Of a stretch of 64,000 nt of DNA, positions 9,227 through 18,578 are shown in pieces. Source of the DNA: JARDZU01 sp963730285 (lineage in GTDB: Bacteria > Actinomycetota > Acidimicrobiia > Spongiisociales > ZC4RG35); NCBI GenBank assembly GCA_963730285.1, contig CAVSQY010000006.1, positions 124,001-188,000 of the forward strand, given 5' to 3'. The stretch's first letter is position 1, and each line of letters starts with the position of its first letter. Position numbers and translations under genes: made by a program. The notes below the pieces were generated by a model that searched no databases, was not told the origin of the DNA, and saw only the letters and a program-made list of their open reading frames with translations.

Positions 9227-10746
9227 TGCCACAAGGTGAGGGAGCCGATGGCACCGGCACCCAGGGCACTGGCTGGCAGACGTTCCTGATACTCGCGACG
9301 GCTGCCTATAGCCCGCTCACGGTATGGGCCAACGCAGGCGATCCCCCCAATCTGGACACACTGTTCTTCACCTTCCTGATGCTGGCCGCCTTCGGGCTTC
9401 TGACCTGGCGCATTCTCATTATCTTCAAACTGGACTCGGTGGGCTCGGCCTACGCAGTCGTCTTCTCTCTATATCTGATCACGAACACGGGTGCCCTCGT
9501 TGGGGGATATCCCGCCGTGGGGCGCGTCGCCTTCATCGGTGCGGCCGCCGTCGTGGGAGCAATCGCCTTTTGGCTGCGACGAATGAAGCTCTTTCAAGTG
9601 GCGATGGTGTGGTTACCAATGTTCCTGATCTTGTATCCGCTTCTGACGGGGGTCAGTCACCTCGTCGGCTCCTCCCGGCCGAGCCCGTTGGGCACGCCGG
9701 GCGTCAATGTCTCCCAGTTTGAAGAGAAACCTGATGTGGTCCTGCTGATAGTCGACGGATACGGGGCTTTGGAGGTTCTCGACGAGTTCTACGGCTACGA
9801 CAACAGCGAGATCTTGCGACAGTTGAGAACACTCGGTTTTGAGGCGCCCGGCTCCATCCGATCCAACTATCCTCGAACCAGTCTGTCAGTGCCGTCTGTT
9901 CTCAGTATGGGCTACCTGGCCACCGGCGACCTCTCCAAGGAAAACCTCTCACAGCTCAACGATATCGTCAGCGGCGACAATCGCCTCTCGGACCTCTTCT
10001 CTGTCAATGGTTACCGAACGGTGTATGTCGAGTCGGGGTGGCTGGGCTCGGAGTGTGGGGCCACCATCGATGTCTGTGTACCCAGTCGATGGCCGGACGA
10101 GTCTTTCTTCGACGTGGCCGACCGGACCGTGCTGCGCGGAGTACCGGGTTTCGAGGAGGCGAGACCCTTCACGGAAGGGGCGCTCCATGTGAGCAGCTGG
10201 CTTTCAAGCGACATCGACCAATACTTGGAAGACGACAGGCCGGATTACATCTTCGTTCACCTACTCCTGCCACACCCCCCTCTATTCGTCGACGAGGAAT
10301 GCGTTCCACACTGGAGGGACGGTTTGGGCGGCTTCGCAGTGGTGTATCCATGGTTCACGGCCGAGAGGCAAGCGAGATCCAAGACCGCATATATAGATCA
10401 GGTCCAGTGCGTCAATCGTGTGATTCTCGACCTCGCCCACGAAGTGGCAAAGACTGGCAACGTGGCGCTCATCATGGGTGATCACGGACCGGATAGTCAG
10501 GCGCAGCTCTCCTACGTGAGCCCCGCGTGGACCGAGTCGCAGATACGCGAGCGGTTTGGAGCCTTCTTCGTGGCGCGCTACGACGGCTGTGACATGACTG
10601 ACCTCGGAAGCCTGGTGAACGTTGGACGGAGATTGGTCGGCTGTCTGAGCGGCGATGAAGTGCCCGACCTAGCAACCCAGATCTTCGACGTCGACAAGAC
10701 GGACAAGCGCAACGTCGTCCGCGAGATGACCGCGCCGAGCGGATGA
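9226..10746 (+). CDS. Membrane-anchored sulfatase/alkaline-phosphatase-fold protein (second paralogue)
   Basis: A 506-residue paralogue of the 6157 gene with the same plan: N-terminal membrane segments (to about residue 150), then VLLIVDGYGALEVL (near 173), LLPHPPLFVDEEC (near 346) and MGDHGPDSQAQ (near 417). Both proteins share VESGW and conserved extracellular cysteines (SECGATIDVC here, TRCGKEVDTC in the first copy), which suggests a common disulfide. The GTG at 9226 overlaps the upstream TAG (TAGTG); an ATG at 9199 would overlap the upstream gene by 28 bases. The substrate is unknown, but the locus points to surface glycan modification. Confidence 0.8.
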   Translation: MPQGEGADGTGTQGTGWQTFLILATAAYSPLTVWANAGDPPNLDTLFFTFLMLAAFGLLTWRILIIFKLDSVGSAYAVVFSLYLITNTGALVGGYPAVGRVAFIGAAAVVGAIAFWLRRMKLFQVAMVWLPMFLILYPLLTGVSHLVGSSRPSPLGTPGVNVSQFEEKPDVVLLIVDGYGALEVLDEFYGYDNSEILRQLRTLGFEAPGSIRSNYPRTSLSVPSVLSMGYLATGDLSKENLSQLNDIVSGDNRLSDLFSVNGYRTVYVESGWLGSECGATIDVCVPSRWPDESFFDVADRTVLRGVPGFEEARPFTEGALHVSSWLSSDIDQYLEDDRPDYIFVHLLLPHPPLFVDEECVPHWRDGLGGFAVVYPWFTAERQARSKTAYIDQVQCVNRVILDLAHEVAKTGNVALIMGDHGPDSQAQLSYVSPAWTESQIRERFGAFFVARYDGCDMTDLGSLVNVGRRLVGCLSGDEVPDLATQIFDVDKTDKRNVVREMTAPSG

Positions 10747-10810
10747 AGACTCACGGGAAGGTGAAGCTCCGAGGTCTCATGCCGATAACCTCTTCGATCG
10801 GAATGCGCAT

Positions 10811-12199
10811 ATGACCACTCTGTCCGTCTTGATGCCTGTTTTCAACGAGTCACGCACTTTGCGGACCATCGTTGGTCGAGTGCTGGATTCTTCCGTCGAT
10901 TGTGACATCGAGCTCGTGTGTGTCGACGATTGCTCGACCGACGACTCGCTGGAGATCCTCGAAGAGTTGGCGCGATCGGACGAACGTATCAAGGTCATCG
11001 CCCAACCGATCAACATGGGCAAGGGCAAGGCGATCCGAACTGCCATCGATCAGATGACCGGCGAAATCGGGATCATCCAGGATGCCGATCTCGAGTATGA
11101 CCCAGAGGACTACTCAAAAGTCATCGCTCCAATCGTCGAGGGCAAAGCCGATGCCGTCTTCGGATCTCGCTTTGCTTCGAGCGAGGTTCGCCGGGTTCTG
11201 TTCTATTGGCACGCCCTCGGCAACCGAATATTGACTGCCTTCTCCAACATGGCCAACGACCTGAATCTGACCGACATGGAGACCTGCTACAAGGCAGTCC
11301 GCGGGGACATCCTGAAACGGCTCCGACTCACATCAGATCGATTCGGGCTCGAACCTGAGATGACGGCTCGCCTCGCACAGTGGGGCGCTCGAATATACGA
11401 AGTGCCGATCAGCTATCACGGCCGCACCTATGCCGAGGGGAAGAACATCGGTTGGAAGGACGGCGTCGAGGCCCTCTGGCTGATATTCAAGTTCAGATTT
11501 CTCGATACCCGAGCCACCGATGAAGACGCTGTCGTAACCCGACAGTCATTGGGGAAGGCTCCCAAATTTCGGGCATGGTCACTGGAGAAATTCGGCAACA
11601 ATCTGGGCCAAAGCCTTCTGGAGATCAACGCCGGACCTGGGCACTCAACCTCCCAACTCTTGAATAGCAGAAAGCTTCTGGTCACCGACAGCGATCCGGT
11701 TCACGTGGAGTCCCTGAAGCGCCGGTTCGGTCACATGGAGAATGTCCAGGTCGTGCTGGCTGATTTCGAAAGGACGCCCTTGGAGCAGGGTGAATTCGAC
11801 ACCGCAATCCTCTTTGACGGCTTACAGCGGGCAGCCGAGCCGAAGACGTTGTTGGCGAACGTCGCCCAAAACATCGAATCCGGCGGGAAGATCCTGATAC
11901 AAGTCCCGGCCGACAAGAAGCTTTTTGGCCCCACGGATCGAGCCGCCGGGCATTTGCGTCGGTTTGACCGTGGTGACATAGAGGAAATCGTGCGTGCCGC
12001 CGGACTCGAATTGACCATGCTCGAGCCTTTCAATCGCTTTGGCGTGCTGGGTTGGCGAATCCACCACGCCCTTGGTGCAGGTCGGATCTCGTCGGCCGAA
12101 GCGCGCGGCTTCGATTTTCTGGTTCCCGTGGCCAGGATCGTGGAGGCGTTCGGCGGCGGCAGGGGCCTCAGTTGGCTGGCGGTAGCCAGAGTTCCTTGA
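10811..12199 (+). CDS. GT2 glycosyltransferase fused to a methyltransferase-like domain
   Basis: A 462-residue cytoplasmic protein. Residues 1-240 are a GT-A family 2 transferase resembling polyprenol-phosphate sugar synthases: MPVFNES, VDDCSTDDS and the DXD-containing IIQDADLEYDPEDY. Residues 260-462 look like a SAM methyltransferase with a degenerate motif I (LLEINAGPGHSTS) and LVTDSDPVHV. No membrane segment is visible. It plausibly makes a lipid-linked sugar donor for this locus and modifies it, which is inference. The ATG at 10811 has no strong Shine-Dalgarno. Its TGA overlaps the TTG start of the next gene. Confidence 0.82.
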   Translation: MTTLSVLMPVFNESRTLRTIVGRVLDSSVDCDIELVCVDDCSTDDSLEILEELARSDERIKVIAQPINMGKGKAIRTAIDQMTGEIGIIQDADLEYDPEDYSKVIAPIVEGKADAVFGSRFASSEVRRVLFYWHALGNRILTAFSNMANDLNLTDMETCYKAVRGDILKRLRLTSDRFGLEPEMTARLAQWGARIYEVPISYHGRTYAEGKNIGWKDGVEALWLIFKFRFLDTRATDEDAVVTRQSLGKAPKFRAWSLEKFGNNLGQSLLEINAGPGHSTSQLLNSRKLLVTDSDPVHVESLKRRFGHMENVQVVLADFERTPLEQGEFDTAILFDGLQRAAEPKTLLANVAQNIESGGKILIQVPADKKLFGPTDRAAGHLRRFDRGDIEEIVRAAGLELTMLEPFNRFGVLGWRIHHALGAGRISSAEARGFDFLVPVARIVEAFGGGRGLSWLAVARVP

Positions 12200-13317
12200 G
12201 CAGGGCCCTCAGATCAGCAGAGGCCGGCCCTTCGGTCAATAGCCACTGGGCCAGGATGCTGATGATCGCGGGCCTGGGCATGCTCTTCGCAACTTCGTTG
12301 GTGGTTCGCAATCTGTCGCAAGTCGACTGGGACCCGACGCTCTATACGGCGTTTGGCGAAGAGGCAATGTCAACGAGGCAGTATGCCCAGGATCTGTTGG
12401 GTGATGTTTATCTCCGCAATGCTCAAGGGCACGATGGAAAATTCTTCTTCGTGCAAGCGAACGATCCATGGGTTCTCAACCCGTCGAGGAACGCCATGGT
12501 CATGGATCGGCCCCTATACCGAAGTCAACGAATGTTCTACCCGGTGTTGGCCGGTTTGGGGGGTCTATTGGGGCCTCAGGGAATCGTCTGGAGTCTCATT
12601 GTCGTGAACATCCTGGCCCTGGGCGTCGGATCGGCCGCCACGGCTTGGGTGGCCGAAGCAATCGGGATGTCCACGTGGTGGGGTCTCGCCTTTGCGCTGA
12701 ATATCGGCTTCATCAGTGAGATGAACATTGACGGAGCCGGGATCGTTGCCGCCGCGGCCGCCTTTGGCGCGGTCGCACTGTTTCTCAGGGACCGATGGCG
12801 ATGGGGGATTCTCCTCCTGGTCCTATCTGCCCTCTCCAGGGAGGCGATGCTGATTGCGGCCGCGGGTACGGCCTTTTGGCTGGTGACATACCGCCATGAG
12901 AAGCGGAAAGCCGCTTTGGTCATCGCAGTCCCGATCGCGGCCGTGGGCCTCTGGGCTGTGTATCTCCGCCTGAGGATCGGCTGGGATCCGGGCGTCTCGC
13001 AGATTCAGGAGTTAGGCGTACCGCTTCTTGGTTTCTGGCATGCGTTTCAGGGCTGGCTTTCAGAGCCATCGCTAGACCTGGCGGCAGGCCTCGCAATCGC
13101 GATCCTCTTCATCCTTTTCGCCAAGAGAACATTTGTGTTCGGGCACCTGGTTGGCTGGGCCTTTATCGGTTTCGTTGCCCTCGGAGTGGTGTTCACCGAG
13201 CAGGTCTGGGCAAGCTATTTCGACATCTCTCGAGCGATAGCTCCCGTCATCACCGCGTTCGTCCTGCTCTTGTTCGCACCGAGCAAGGAGTCAAAGCGAA
13301 CAGGTGTTCGCCTCTGA
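12196..13317 (+). CDS. Polytopic membrane protein, probable GT-C-type glycosyltransferase
   Basis: A 373-residue integral membrane protein with about nine hydrophobic segments and a soluble loop containing AQGHDGKFFFVQANDPW and MFYPVLAGLGG. This loop pattern is typical of uncharacterised bacterial GT-C-like proteins (AZOBR-type), so a lipid-linked sugar transferase is the best guess. The TTG at 12196 overlaps the upstream TGA (TTGA); an ATG at 12256 just before the first membrane segment is the alternative. It is the last gene of the glycan block before uvrA. Confidence 0.65.
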   Translation: MSRALRSAEAGPSVNSHWARMLMIAGLGMLFATSLVVRNLSQVDWDPTLYTAFGEEAMSTRQYAQDLLGDVYLRNAQGHDGKFFFVQANDPWVLNPSRNAMVMDRPLYRSQRMFYPVLAGLGGLLGPQGIVWSLIVVNILALGVGSAATAWVAEAIGMSTWWGLAFALNIGFISEMNIDGAGIVAAAAAFGAVALFLRDRWRWGILLLVLSALSREAMLIAAAGTAFWLVTYRHEKRKAALVIAVPIAAVGLWAVYLRLRIGWDPGVSQIQELGVPLLGFWHAFQGWLSEPSLDLAAGLAIAILFILFAKRTFVFGHLVGWAFIGFVALGVVFTEQVWASYFDISRAIAPVITAFVLLLFAPSKESKRTGVRL

Positions 13318-13324
13318 TTTGGAT

Positions 13325-13330
13325 TACACT
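13325..13330 (+). promoter_or_regulatory. Putative -10 of uvrA
   Basis: TACACT lies 29 bases before the TTG start of uvrA, leaving a leader of about 23 bases that contains a Shine-Dalgarno-like GGCGGAG. No clear -35 is seen. A LexA-type operator was looked for by eye and not recognised. Confidence 0.35.
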
Positions 13331-13359
13331 GTCGTAACTCAGGCGACCAGGCGGAGTCT

Positions 13360-16182
13360 TTGTCTACCGACTCGATACTCATCAGGGGCGCCCGTGAGCA
13401 CAATCTGAAGAATCTCACGGTCGAACTGCCCCGAGAAAAGCTCATCGTTTTCACTGGTCTCTCCGGATCAGGAAAGTCATCTCTTGCGTTCGACACCATC
13501 TATGCGGAGGGCCAGCGCCGCTATGTGGAGTCCCTGTCGGCGTATGCCCGCCAGTTTCTGGGACAGATGGACAAGCCCGATGTCGACTTCATCGAGGGTC
13601 TGTCGCCCGCCATCTCAATAGACCAGAAGACCGCATCGCGGAACCCCCGTTCGACAGTGGGCACGGTCACGGAGGTGCACGACTATCTCAGACTCCTATA
13701 CGCCCGTATCGGCGTGGCCCATTGCCCGAATGACGGCACACCGGTCGAGCGGCAAACGCCACAGCAGATAGTGGATCGAATCCTCGAGTTGGAAGAAGGC
13801 ACACGGTTCCAGGTTCTGGCTCCTGTGGTTCGAGGGCGGAAGGGCGAATTCGAAGGACTTCTCTCCGATCTCGCCAAGGAGGGTTTCGCAAGGGTCCGCG
13901 TCGACGGCGAGGTATATGAGCTTACCGAGGAGATCAAGCTCGATCGCTACTACCAGCACACCATTGAGGTTGTTGTCGATCGTTTGGTCCGCAAGGAGGG
14001 GATGGAGCAAAGGCTCACCCAATCGCTGGAGACGGCGCTGACGCTGACCGAAGGCACCGCAGACATTGAGATCGTCGACGGGGCCACCCTCACTTTCTCC
14101 CAGCATCTCGCCTGCTCGGTCTGCGGCCTCTCCTTCGAGGATCTTCAGCCGAGAAACTTCTCGTTCAATTCCCCCTACGGCGCCTGCCCCGAATGTTCGG
14201 GAATCGGCACGAAGTACCAAGTCGACTCCGAGTTGGTGATCGCCGATCCCGAGCTCTCTCTGGGTGAGGGCGCTATCCCGATGTGGTCTTCGAATCGGAT
14301 GCGCTATTACCACCGGCTACTAACCGGTCTGGGGGATGTCCTCGGCTATTCGATGGATACCCCATGGAGGGACCTGCCCGACGACGTCAGGGAGAAGATC
14401 CTCTACGGCACCGGTGACGAGAAGATCACCATCAAGTACACCAACCGCTTCGGGCGCAAACGGCAATGGCAGGCGACTTTCGAGGGTGCGATCCCGTTCC
14501 TCAATCGTCGCCACGAGTCGGCCGAGTCTGACTCTGCCCGGGAGTACTACCAGGAGTACATGGCCACCGTTCCGTGTGAGGCCTGCGGTGGGGGCCGACT
14601 CAACCCGATCTCGTTGGCAGTGACGATCAACGGCCGAAATATTGCCGAAGTGTCGGATCTCAGTCTCGGCGATACCAAGGAATTCTTCGAGGGCCTGGAA
14701 TTGGACGAGCGTGAGTCCCACATCGCCGAACGCGTCCTGAAGGAAGTGCGTGCCAGGGTCCGGTTCCTCCTCGATGTCGGTCTCGACTATCTGACGTTGA
14801 GCCGGTCGGCGGCGACGCTGGCAGGGGGAGAGGCTCAGCGAATTCGCCTTGCCACTCAAATCGGCTCTGGGCTGGTCGGAGTGCTCTATATCCTCGATGA
14901 GCCGTCCATCGGCCTCCACCAACGTGACAACAAGAGACTCATCGAAACACTCTTGCGACTTCGGGACTTGGGAAACACCCTCATCGTCGTCGAGCATGAT
15001 GAGGACACCATCCGTGTGGCCGATCACATTCTCGACATCGGTCCCGGCGCCGGTGAGCACGGTGGCCACATCGTGGCGGAGGGTGATCTCGAGACGATCA
15101 TCGAGGCATCGAACTCACTCACGGGTGACTATCTGGCAGGACGACGCCAGATCGAGGTGCCACTGCTCCGTCGCCAGGGGAACGGTGAGGTCATCCGAGT
15201 CCTGGGGGCCAGTGAGAACAATCTTCAGGGGATAGACGTCGAGTTCCCACTTGGCGTGTTCACCGCGGTCACCGGCGTGTCCGGCTCGGGCAAGTCGACG
15301 CTCATCGAAGAGATCCTGTGGAAGACTCTGGCGAGCAAGGTCAATCGGGCTCGAGTGGTGCCCGGGCGGCACAAGAAGGTCGAGGGTATCGAAAACATCG
15401 ACAAGGTGATCGATATCGACCAGTCACCCATAGGGCGAACCCCACGCTCCAACCCTGCCACCTACACGAAGCTGTTCGACCAGATCAGATCTCTCTTTTC
15501 CCAGACACCTGAAGCACGTGCCCGCGGCTATAAGCCAGGTCGGTTCTCGTTCAACGTCAAAGGTGGTCGATGTGAGGCGTGCTCCGGCGACGGGACGATC
15601 AAGATCGAGATGCACTTCCTCCCCGACGTGTATGTGCCGTGTGAGGTGTGCGGAGGTCGCCGCTACAACCGCGAGACATTGGAGATCCTCTGGAAGGGCC
15701 ACAACATCGCCGACGTGTTGGAGATGTCAGTGGAGGAGGCGCTTGGCTTCTTCGAGAATCAGCCCAAAATCGTCCGGATCCTGCAGACCCTCTACGACGT
15801 GGGGTTGGGATACGTGCGTCTCGGCCAGCCGGCCACCACCCTGTCCGGCGGTGAGGCGCAACGGATCAAGCTCGCCTCCGAGCTGGGCAAGCGCTCGACC
15901 GGCCGGACCTTCTACATTCTCGACGAGCCCACGACCGGTCTTCATTTCGAGGACATCCGCAAACTCCTCCAGGTGCTCCAGCGGCTGGTCGACGCCGGAA
16001 ACACAGTTGTGGTCATCGAGCACAACCTGGATGTGGTCAAGTCGGTTGACCACATCATCGATCTCGGTCCCGAAGGTGGTGACGGTGGCGGGCGCGTCGT
16101 GGCCCTGGGCACTCCGGAAGAAGTTGCAGGCGTTCCCGAGAGCTACACGGGCAAGTTCCTCAGAGAAATGGTGGGGAGCTAG
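13360..16182 (+). CDS. uvrA: UvrABC system protein A
   Basis: A 940-residue ABC-type ATPase that recognises DNA lesions and loads UvrB. It has two nucleotide-binding domains, with Walker A motifs TGLSGSGKSSLAFD (near residue 32) and TGVSGSGKSTLIEE (near 640) and signatures LAGGEAQRIRLA and LSGGEAQRIKLA. Zinc modules are CSVC/CPECSG near 250 and CEACSGDGT/CEVCGG near 740. The length is typical. The start is TTG at 13360 behind GGCGGAG; the first residues STDSILIRGAREHNL match the family. It is separated from uvrB by 8.5 kb of glycan genes. Confidence 0.97.
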   Translation: MSTDSILIRGAREHNLKNLTVELPREKLIVFTGLSGSGKSSLAFDTIYAEGQRRYVESLSAYARQFLGQMDKPDVDFIEGLSPAISIDQKTASRNPRSTVGTVTEVHDYLRLLYARIGVAHCPNDGTPVERQTPQQIVDRILELEEGTRFQVLAPVVRGRKGEFEGLLSDLAKEGFARVRVDGEVYELTEEIKLDRYYQHTIEVVVDRLVRKEGMEQRLTQSLETALTLTEGTADIEIVDGATLTFSQHLACSVCGLSFEDLQPRNFSFNSPYGACPECSGIGTKYQVDSELVIADPELSLGEGAIPMWSSNRMRYYHRLLTGLGDVLGYSMDTPWRDLPDDVREKILYGTGDEKITIKYTNRFGRKRQWQATFEGAIPFLNRRHESAESDSAREYYQEYMATVPCEACGGGRLNPISLAVTINGRNIAEVSDLSLGDTKEFFEGLELDERESHIAERVLKEVRARVRFLLDVGLDYLTLSRSAATLAGGEAQRIRLATQIGSGLVGVLYILDEPSIGLHQRDNKRLIETLLRLRDLGNTLIVVEHDEDTIRVADHILDIGPGAGEHGGHIVAEGDLETIIEASNSLTGDYLAGRRQIEVPLLRRQGNGEVIRVLGASENNLQGIDVEFPLGVFTAVTGVSGSGKSTLIEEILWKTLASKVNRARVVPGRHKKVEGIENIDKVIDIDQSPIGRTPRSNPATYTKLFDQIRSLFSQTPEARARGYKPGRFSFNVKGGRCEACSGDGTIKIEMHFLPDVYVPCEVCGGRRYNRETLEILWKGHNIADVLEMSVEEALGFFENQPKIVRILQTLYDVGLGYVRLGQPATTLSGGEAQRIKLASELGKRSTGRTFYILDEPTTGLHFEDIRKLLQVLQRLVDAGNTVVVIEHNLDVVKSVDHIIDLGPEGGDGGGRVVALGTPEEVAGVPESYTGKFLREMVGS

Positions 16183-16209
16183 GGCTCAGCAGCCGAAGAT
16201 AAGGACGAC

Positions 16210-17604
16210 GTGTCCTTCAATTCGCTGGTTTTCGCAATCTTCCTCATCGCCACCGTGGCGGCGTATTGGGTGATTCCGGCCGGGTACCGAACCTACCTCT
16301 TGCTAGCCGCTTCCTACCTCTTTTACTCATGGTGGGACGTGCGCTTTCTCAGCCTGATCGTGGTCTCGACGTTGGTGGACTACGTGGCCAGTGCTCGAAT
16401 TGCCGCCACGGATGATGGAAGGTCGCGAAAGCGATGGCTCGCTCTCAGCCTCGTGGTCAATTTGGGGATCCTCGGTTTCTTCAAGTATTGGGATTTCTTC
16501 GTGGGAAGCGCTTCCGATCTACTGTCGTCGGCCGGGCTCCAACCGGACCTGCCGCTGATCAGGGTGGTCTTGCCGGTGGGAGTCTCCTTTTACACATTTC
16601 AGACGCTGTCCTACACCATCGATGTCTATCGAAAGCGTCTCGATCCGGAGCAGAACATCGCGCGTTTTGCGCTATTCGTGGCGTTCTTCCCTCAATTGGT
16701 GGCCGGACCGATAGAGCGCGCCAAGCACTTGCTGCCCCAGCTGCGGGAGTTGCCGTCCTCTAGGGCCCAGGTCGATTGGTCAGGGGGATTGGCCCTGATC
16801 GCCCGCGGTCTGTTCCGTAAGGCCGTCATCGCCGATGGAGTGGCGCCGATCGTGAATCAGGTCTTTGGCACGCCGGGACGTTTCGGCAGCCTCACAGTCT
16901 GGATCGGCGTGATCGCCTTCTCATTGCAGATCTATGGGGATTTTGCCGGGTACACCGACATTGCCCGCGGCACGGCTCGGCTCTTTGGCGTCGATCTCAT
17001 GGAGAACTTCCGCGCTCCGTATGGATCGAGGAGTTTCAGTGACTTCTGGCGACGCTGGCACATCTCCCTGTCGACTTGGCTCCGGGACTATCTGTACATC
17101 CCCCTCGGGGGCAGTCGCAATGGGCGTTTCCGGACCTATCGCAATCTCACGATCACGATGTTGCTTGGTGGCCTCTGGCATGGTGCCGGTTGGGGCTTTG
17201 TCCTCTGGGGAGGTTTGCATGGCCTCTACCTGGCCGTCGAGCGTCTGTGGATGGACCGTCATGGGGGGGAGAACGCCACAATTCGAATCCCAGCCTGGAC
17301 TGTCTTCCTGATCGTGACAATCACATGGATCCCGTTCCGCGCCACGAGCTTTGGGAGTGCACTCGGGGTCTTGGGCGGCCTGTTTGGTTCGGTCGGAGGT
17401 GAGCAATTGCCCGGTGCCATCGTGGTGGTGGCCTTCGCTGCCTTGGCGACGATCTGGATCGATCGGGCAGTCCTGGTCGGAGTCGTCAACCCGGTTGCGA
17501 ACCTTCGCTCATTCCAAAAGGGCCTGGCCTATGGGGCGGCACTGGTGCTTGCGGTCCTCATCATCCCCACATCGGCTGTTCCCTTCATCTACTTCCAGTT
17601 CTGA
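16210..17604 (+). CDS. MBOAT-family O-acyltransferase (AlgI/DltB-like)
   Basis: A 464-residue polytopic enzyme that would move acyl groups across the membrane onto an exported glycan. Seen: about ten hydrophobic segments, the family block DFWRRWHISLSTWLRDYLY and the putative catalytic His in LLGGLWHGAGW. The GTG at 16210 has AAGGACG upstream. The stop overlaps the ATG of the SGNH gene (TGATG), the standard pairing of an MBOAT channel enzyme with an SGNH partner, as in AlgI/AlgJ or DltB/DltD. Confidence 0.9.
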   Translation: MSFNSLVFAIFLIATVAAYWVIPAGYRTYLLLAASYLFYSWWDVRFLSLIVVSTLVDYVASARIAATDDGRSRKRWLALSLVVNLGILGFFKYWDFFVGSASDLLSSAGLQPDLPLIRVVLPVGVSFYTFQTLSYTIDVYRKRLDPEQNIARFALFVAFFPQLVAGPIERAKHLLPQLRELPSSRAQVDWSGGLALIARGLFRKAVIADGVAPIVNQVFGTPGRFGSLTVWIGVIAFSLQIYGDFAGYTDIARGTARLFGVDLMENFRAPYGSRSFSDFWRRWHISLSTWLRDYLYIPLGGSRNGRFRTYRNLTITMLLGGLWHGAGWGFVLWGGLHGLYLAVERLWMDRHGGENATIRIPAWTVFLIVTITWIPFRATSFGSALGVLGGLFGSVGGEQLPGAIVVVAFAALATIWIDRAVLVGVVNPVANLRSFQKGLAYGAALVLAVLIIPTSAVPFIYFQF

Positions 17605-18531
17605 TGAGACTTTCCGCCCGACGAATATGGACGATTGCGCTCGGGGCCTTGGTGATGGTCGCGCTTTGGCGAGACAGCAGTTGGCCTATTCGAGCCTGAG
17701 CTTCCGCCGGCGTCGATCTGGCCCACTCCGGAGACCCAGATCAAACAGGGCCAGATGTCGCACATCGAGTCCATCGACGTCGTCTTCCTCGGCTCCAGCA
17801 TCACAGAGGCCGCTGTCGACCCAGCTGCTCTCAGGGAAACAGCCGGCACGGGCCTCGTATACAACGCTGCCCTACCTTTCTCCACCCCATTCTCGAATGA
17901 GCTCTGGCTCGATGATGTGATCCTCCGGCGGTTCGATCCCTCGCTGGTGGTCATCGGCCTGCCGGCATGGGAATCAGCCGCCACACCTGATTCGGACCCG
18001 TTGTTGGCAGGCATTCAGGCCGCACTGGACTATCAGCAGGGCCATCAATGGACCGATAGGTTCGCGTTGTTCCGCAATTCGGGGGTGGCATCCGAATGGG
18101 ATCAACGCCGTGCCCGGGAAACCCTTGCAGATTCGGGGTCCTTGACCGACCTCGGCCAACAGACGGGATATTTCGATCGCCACCTGGGTGATTCCACGCC
18201 GCTGGAGCTTCCGACCGCCAACACGGAGATGTCCGACCAGGAGGCAGACGCGATCGGCCGAATGATCACCCGTTTGAGCGGCCTCGGGATCGCCAGTGCC
18301 GTGATGATCGAGCCGGGGCACTATCCGGGGTCGAGCTCGGAGGTCGATGAAGACGGGTACATAGCGTCCGTGCAAACACACGCCTCGGAGTGGGGAGTGC
18401 CGATCTGGGATACCTACCACATGGAGTGGCCGGACTCGATGTTTGCCGATAAGGCACACTTCAACAGACTTGGGACTGCAGCATTCACCCAGCGCCTGGC
18501 TGGGATGGTGGGACACCTGAAGGCAGGCTAG
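17604..18531 (+). pseudogene. SGNH-type acyltransferase partner, frameshifted near its N-terminus
   Basis: Partner of the MBOAT protein. From the ATG at 17604 an N-terminal signal anchor (RRIWTIALGALVMVALW) is encoded, but the frame stops after 31 codons. One base off, the reading continues GETAVGLFEPELPPAS and runs to 18531. Removing one T from TTT at 17665-17667 would join them cleanly into a protein of about 308 residues. The catalytic domain keeps a GSS block (VVFLGSSITEAAVD) and the terminal Asp-His block DKAHFNRLG. The downstream part could still start at ATG 17755 but would lack the anchor. It is either a real frameshift or a sequence error in the T run. Confidence 0.75.
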
Positions 18532-18566
18532 CGACGCGCTCAATGGCTCGTCCCAGACTGCCGATG

Positions 18567-18572
18567 TAGCCT
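18567..18572 (+). promoter_or_regulatory. Putative leaderless -10 for the sugar-nucleotide decarboxylase gene
   Basis: TAGCCT lies exactly 6 bases before the ATG at 18579. The same hexamer and spacing occur before the histidine kinase gene (2236 on the minus strand) and pafA (46971). Confidence 0.4.
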
Positions 18573-18578
18573 GACACG

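Noticed and set aside
14320..15069. 249-codon minus-strand frame inside uvrA
   Set aside because: Antisense of a conserved gene in high-GC DNA; no family match and no promoter.
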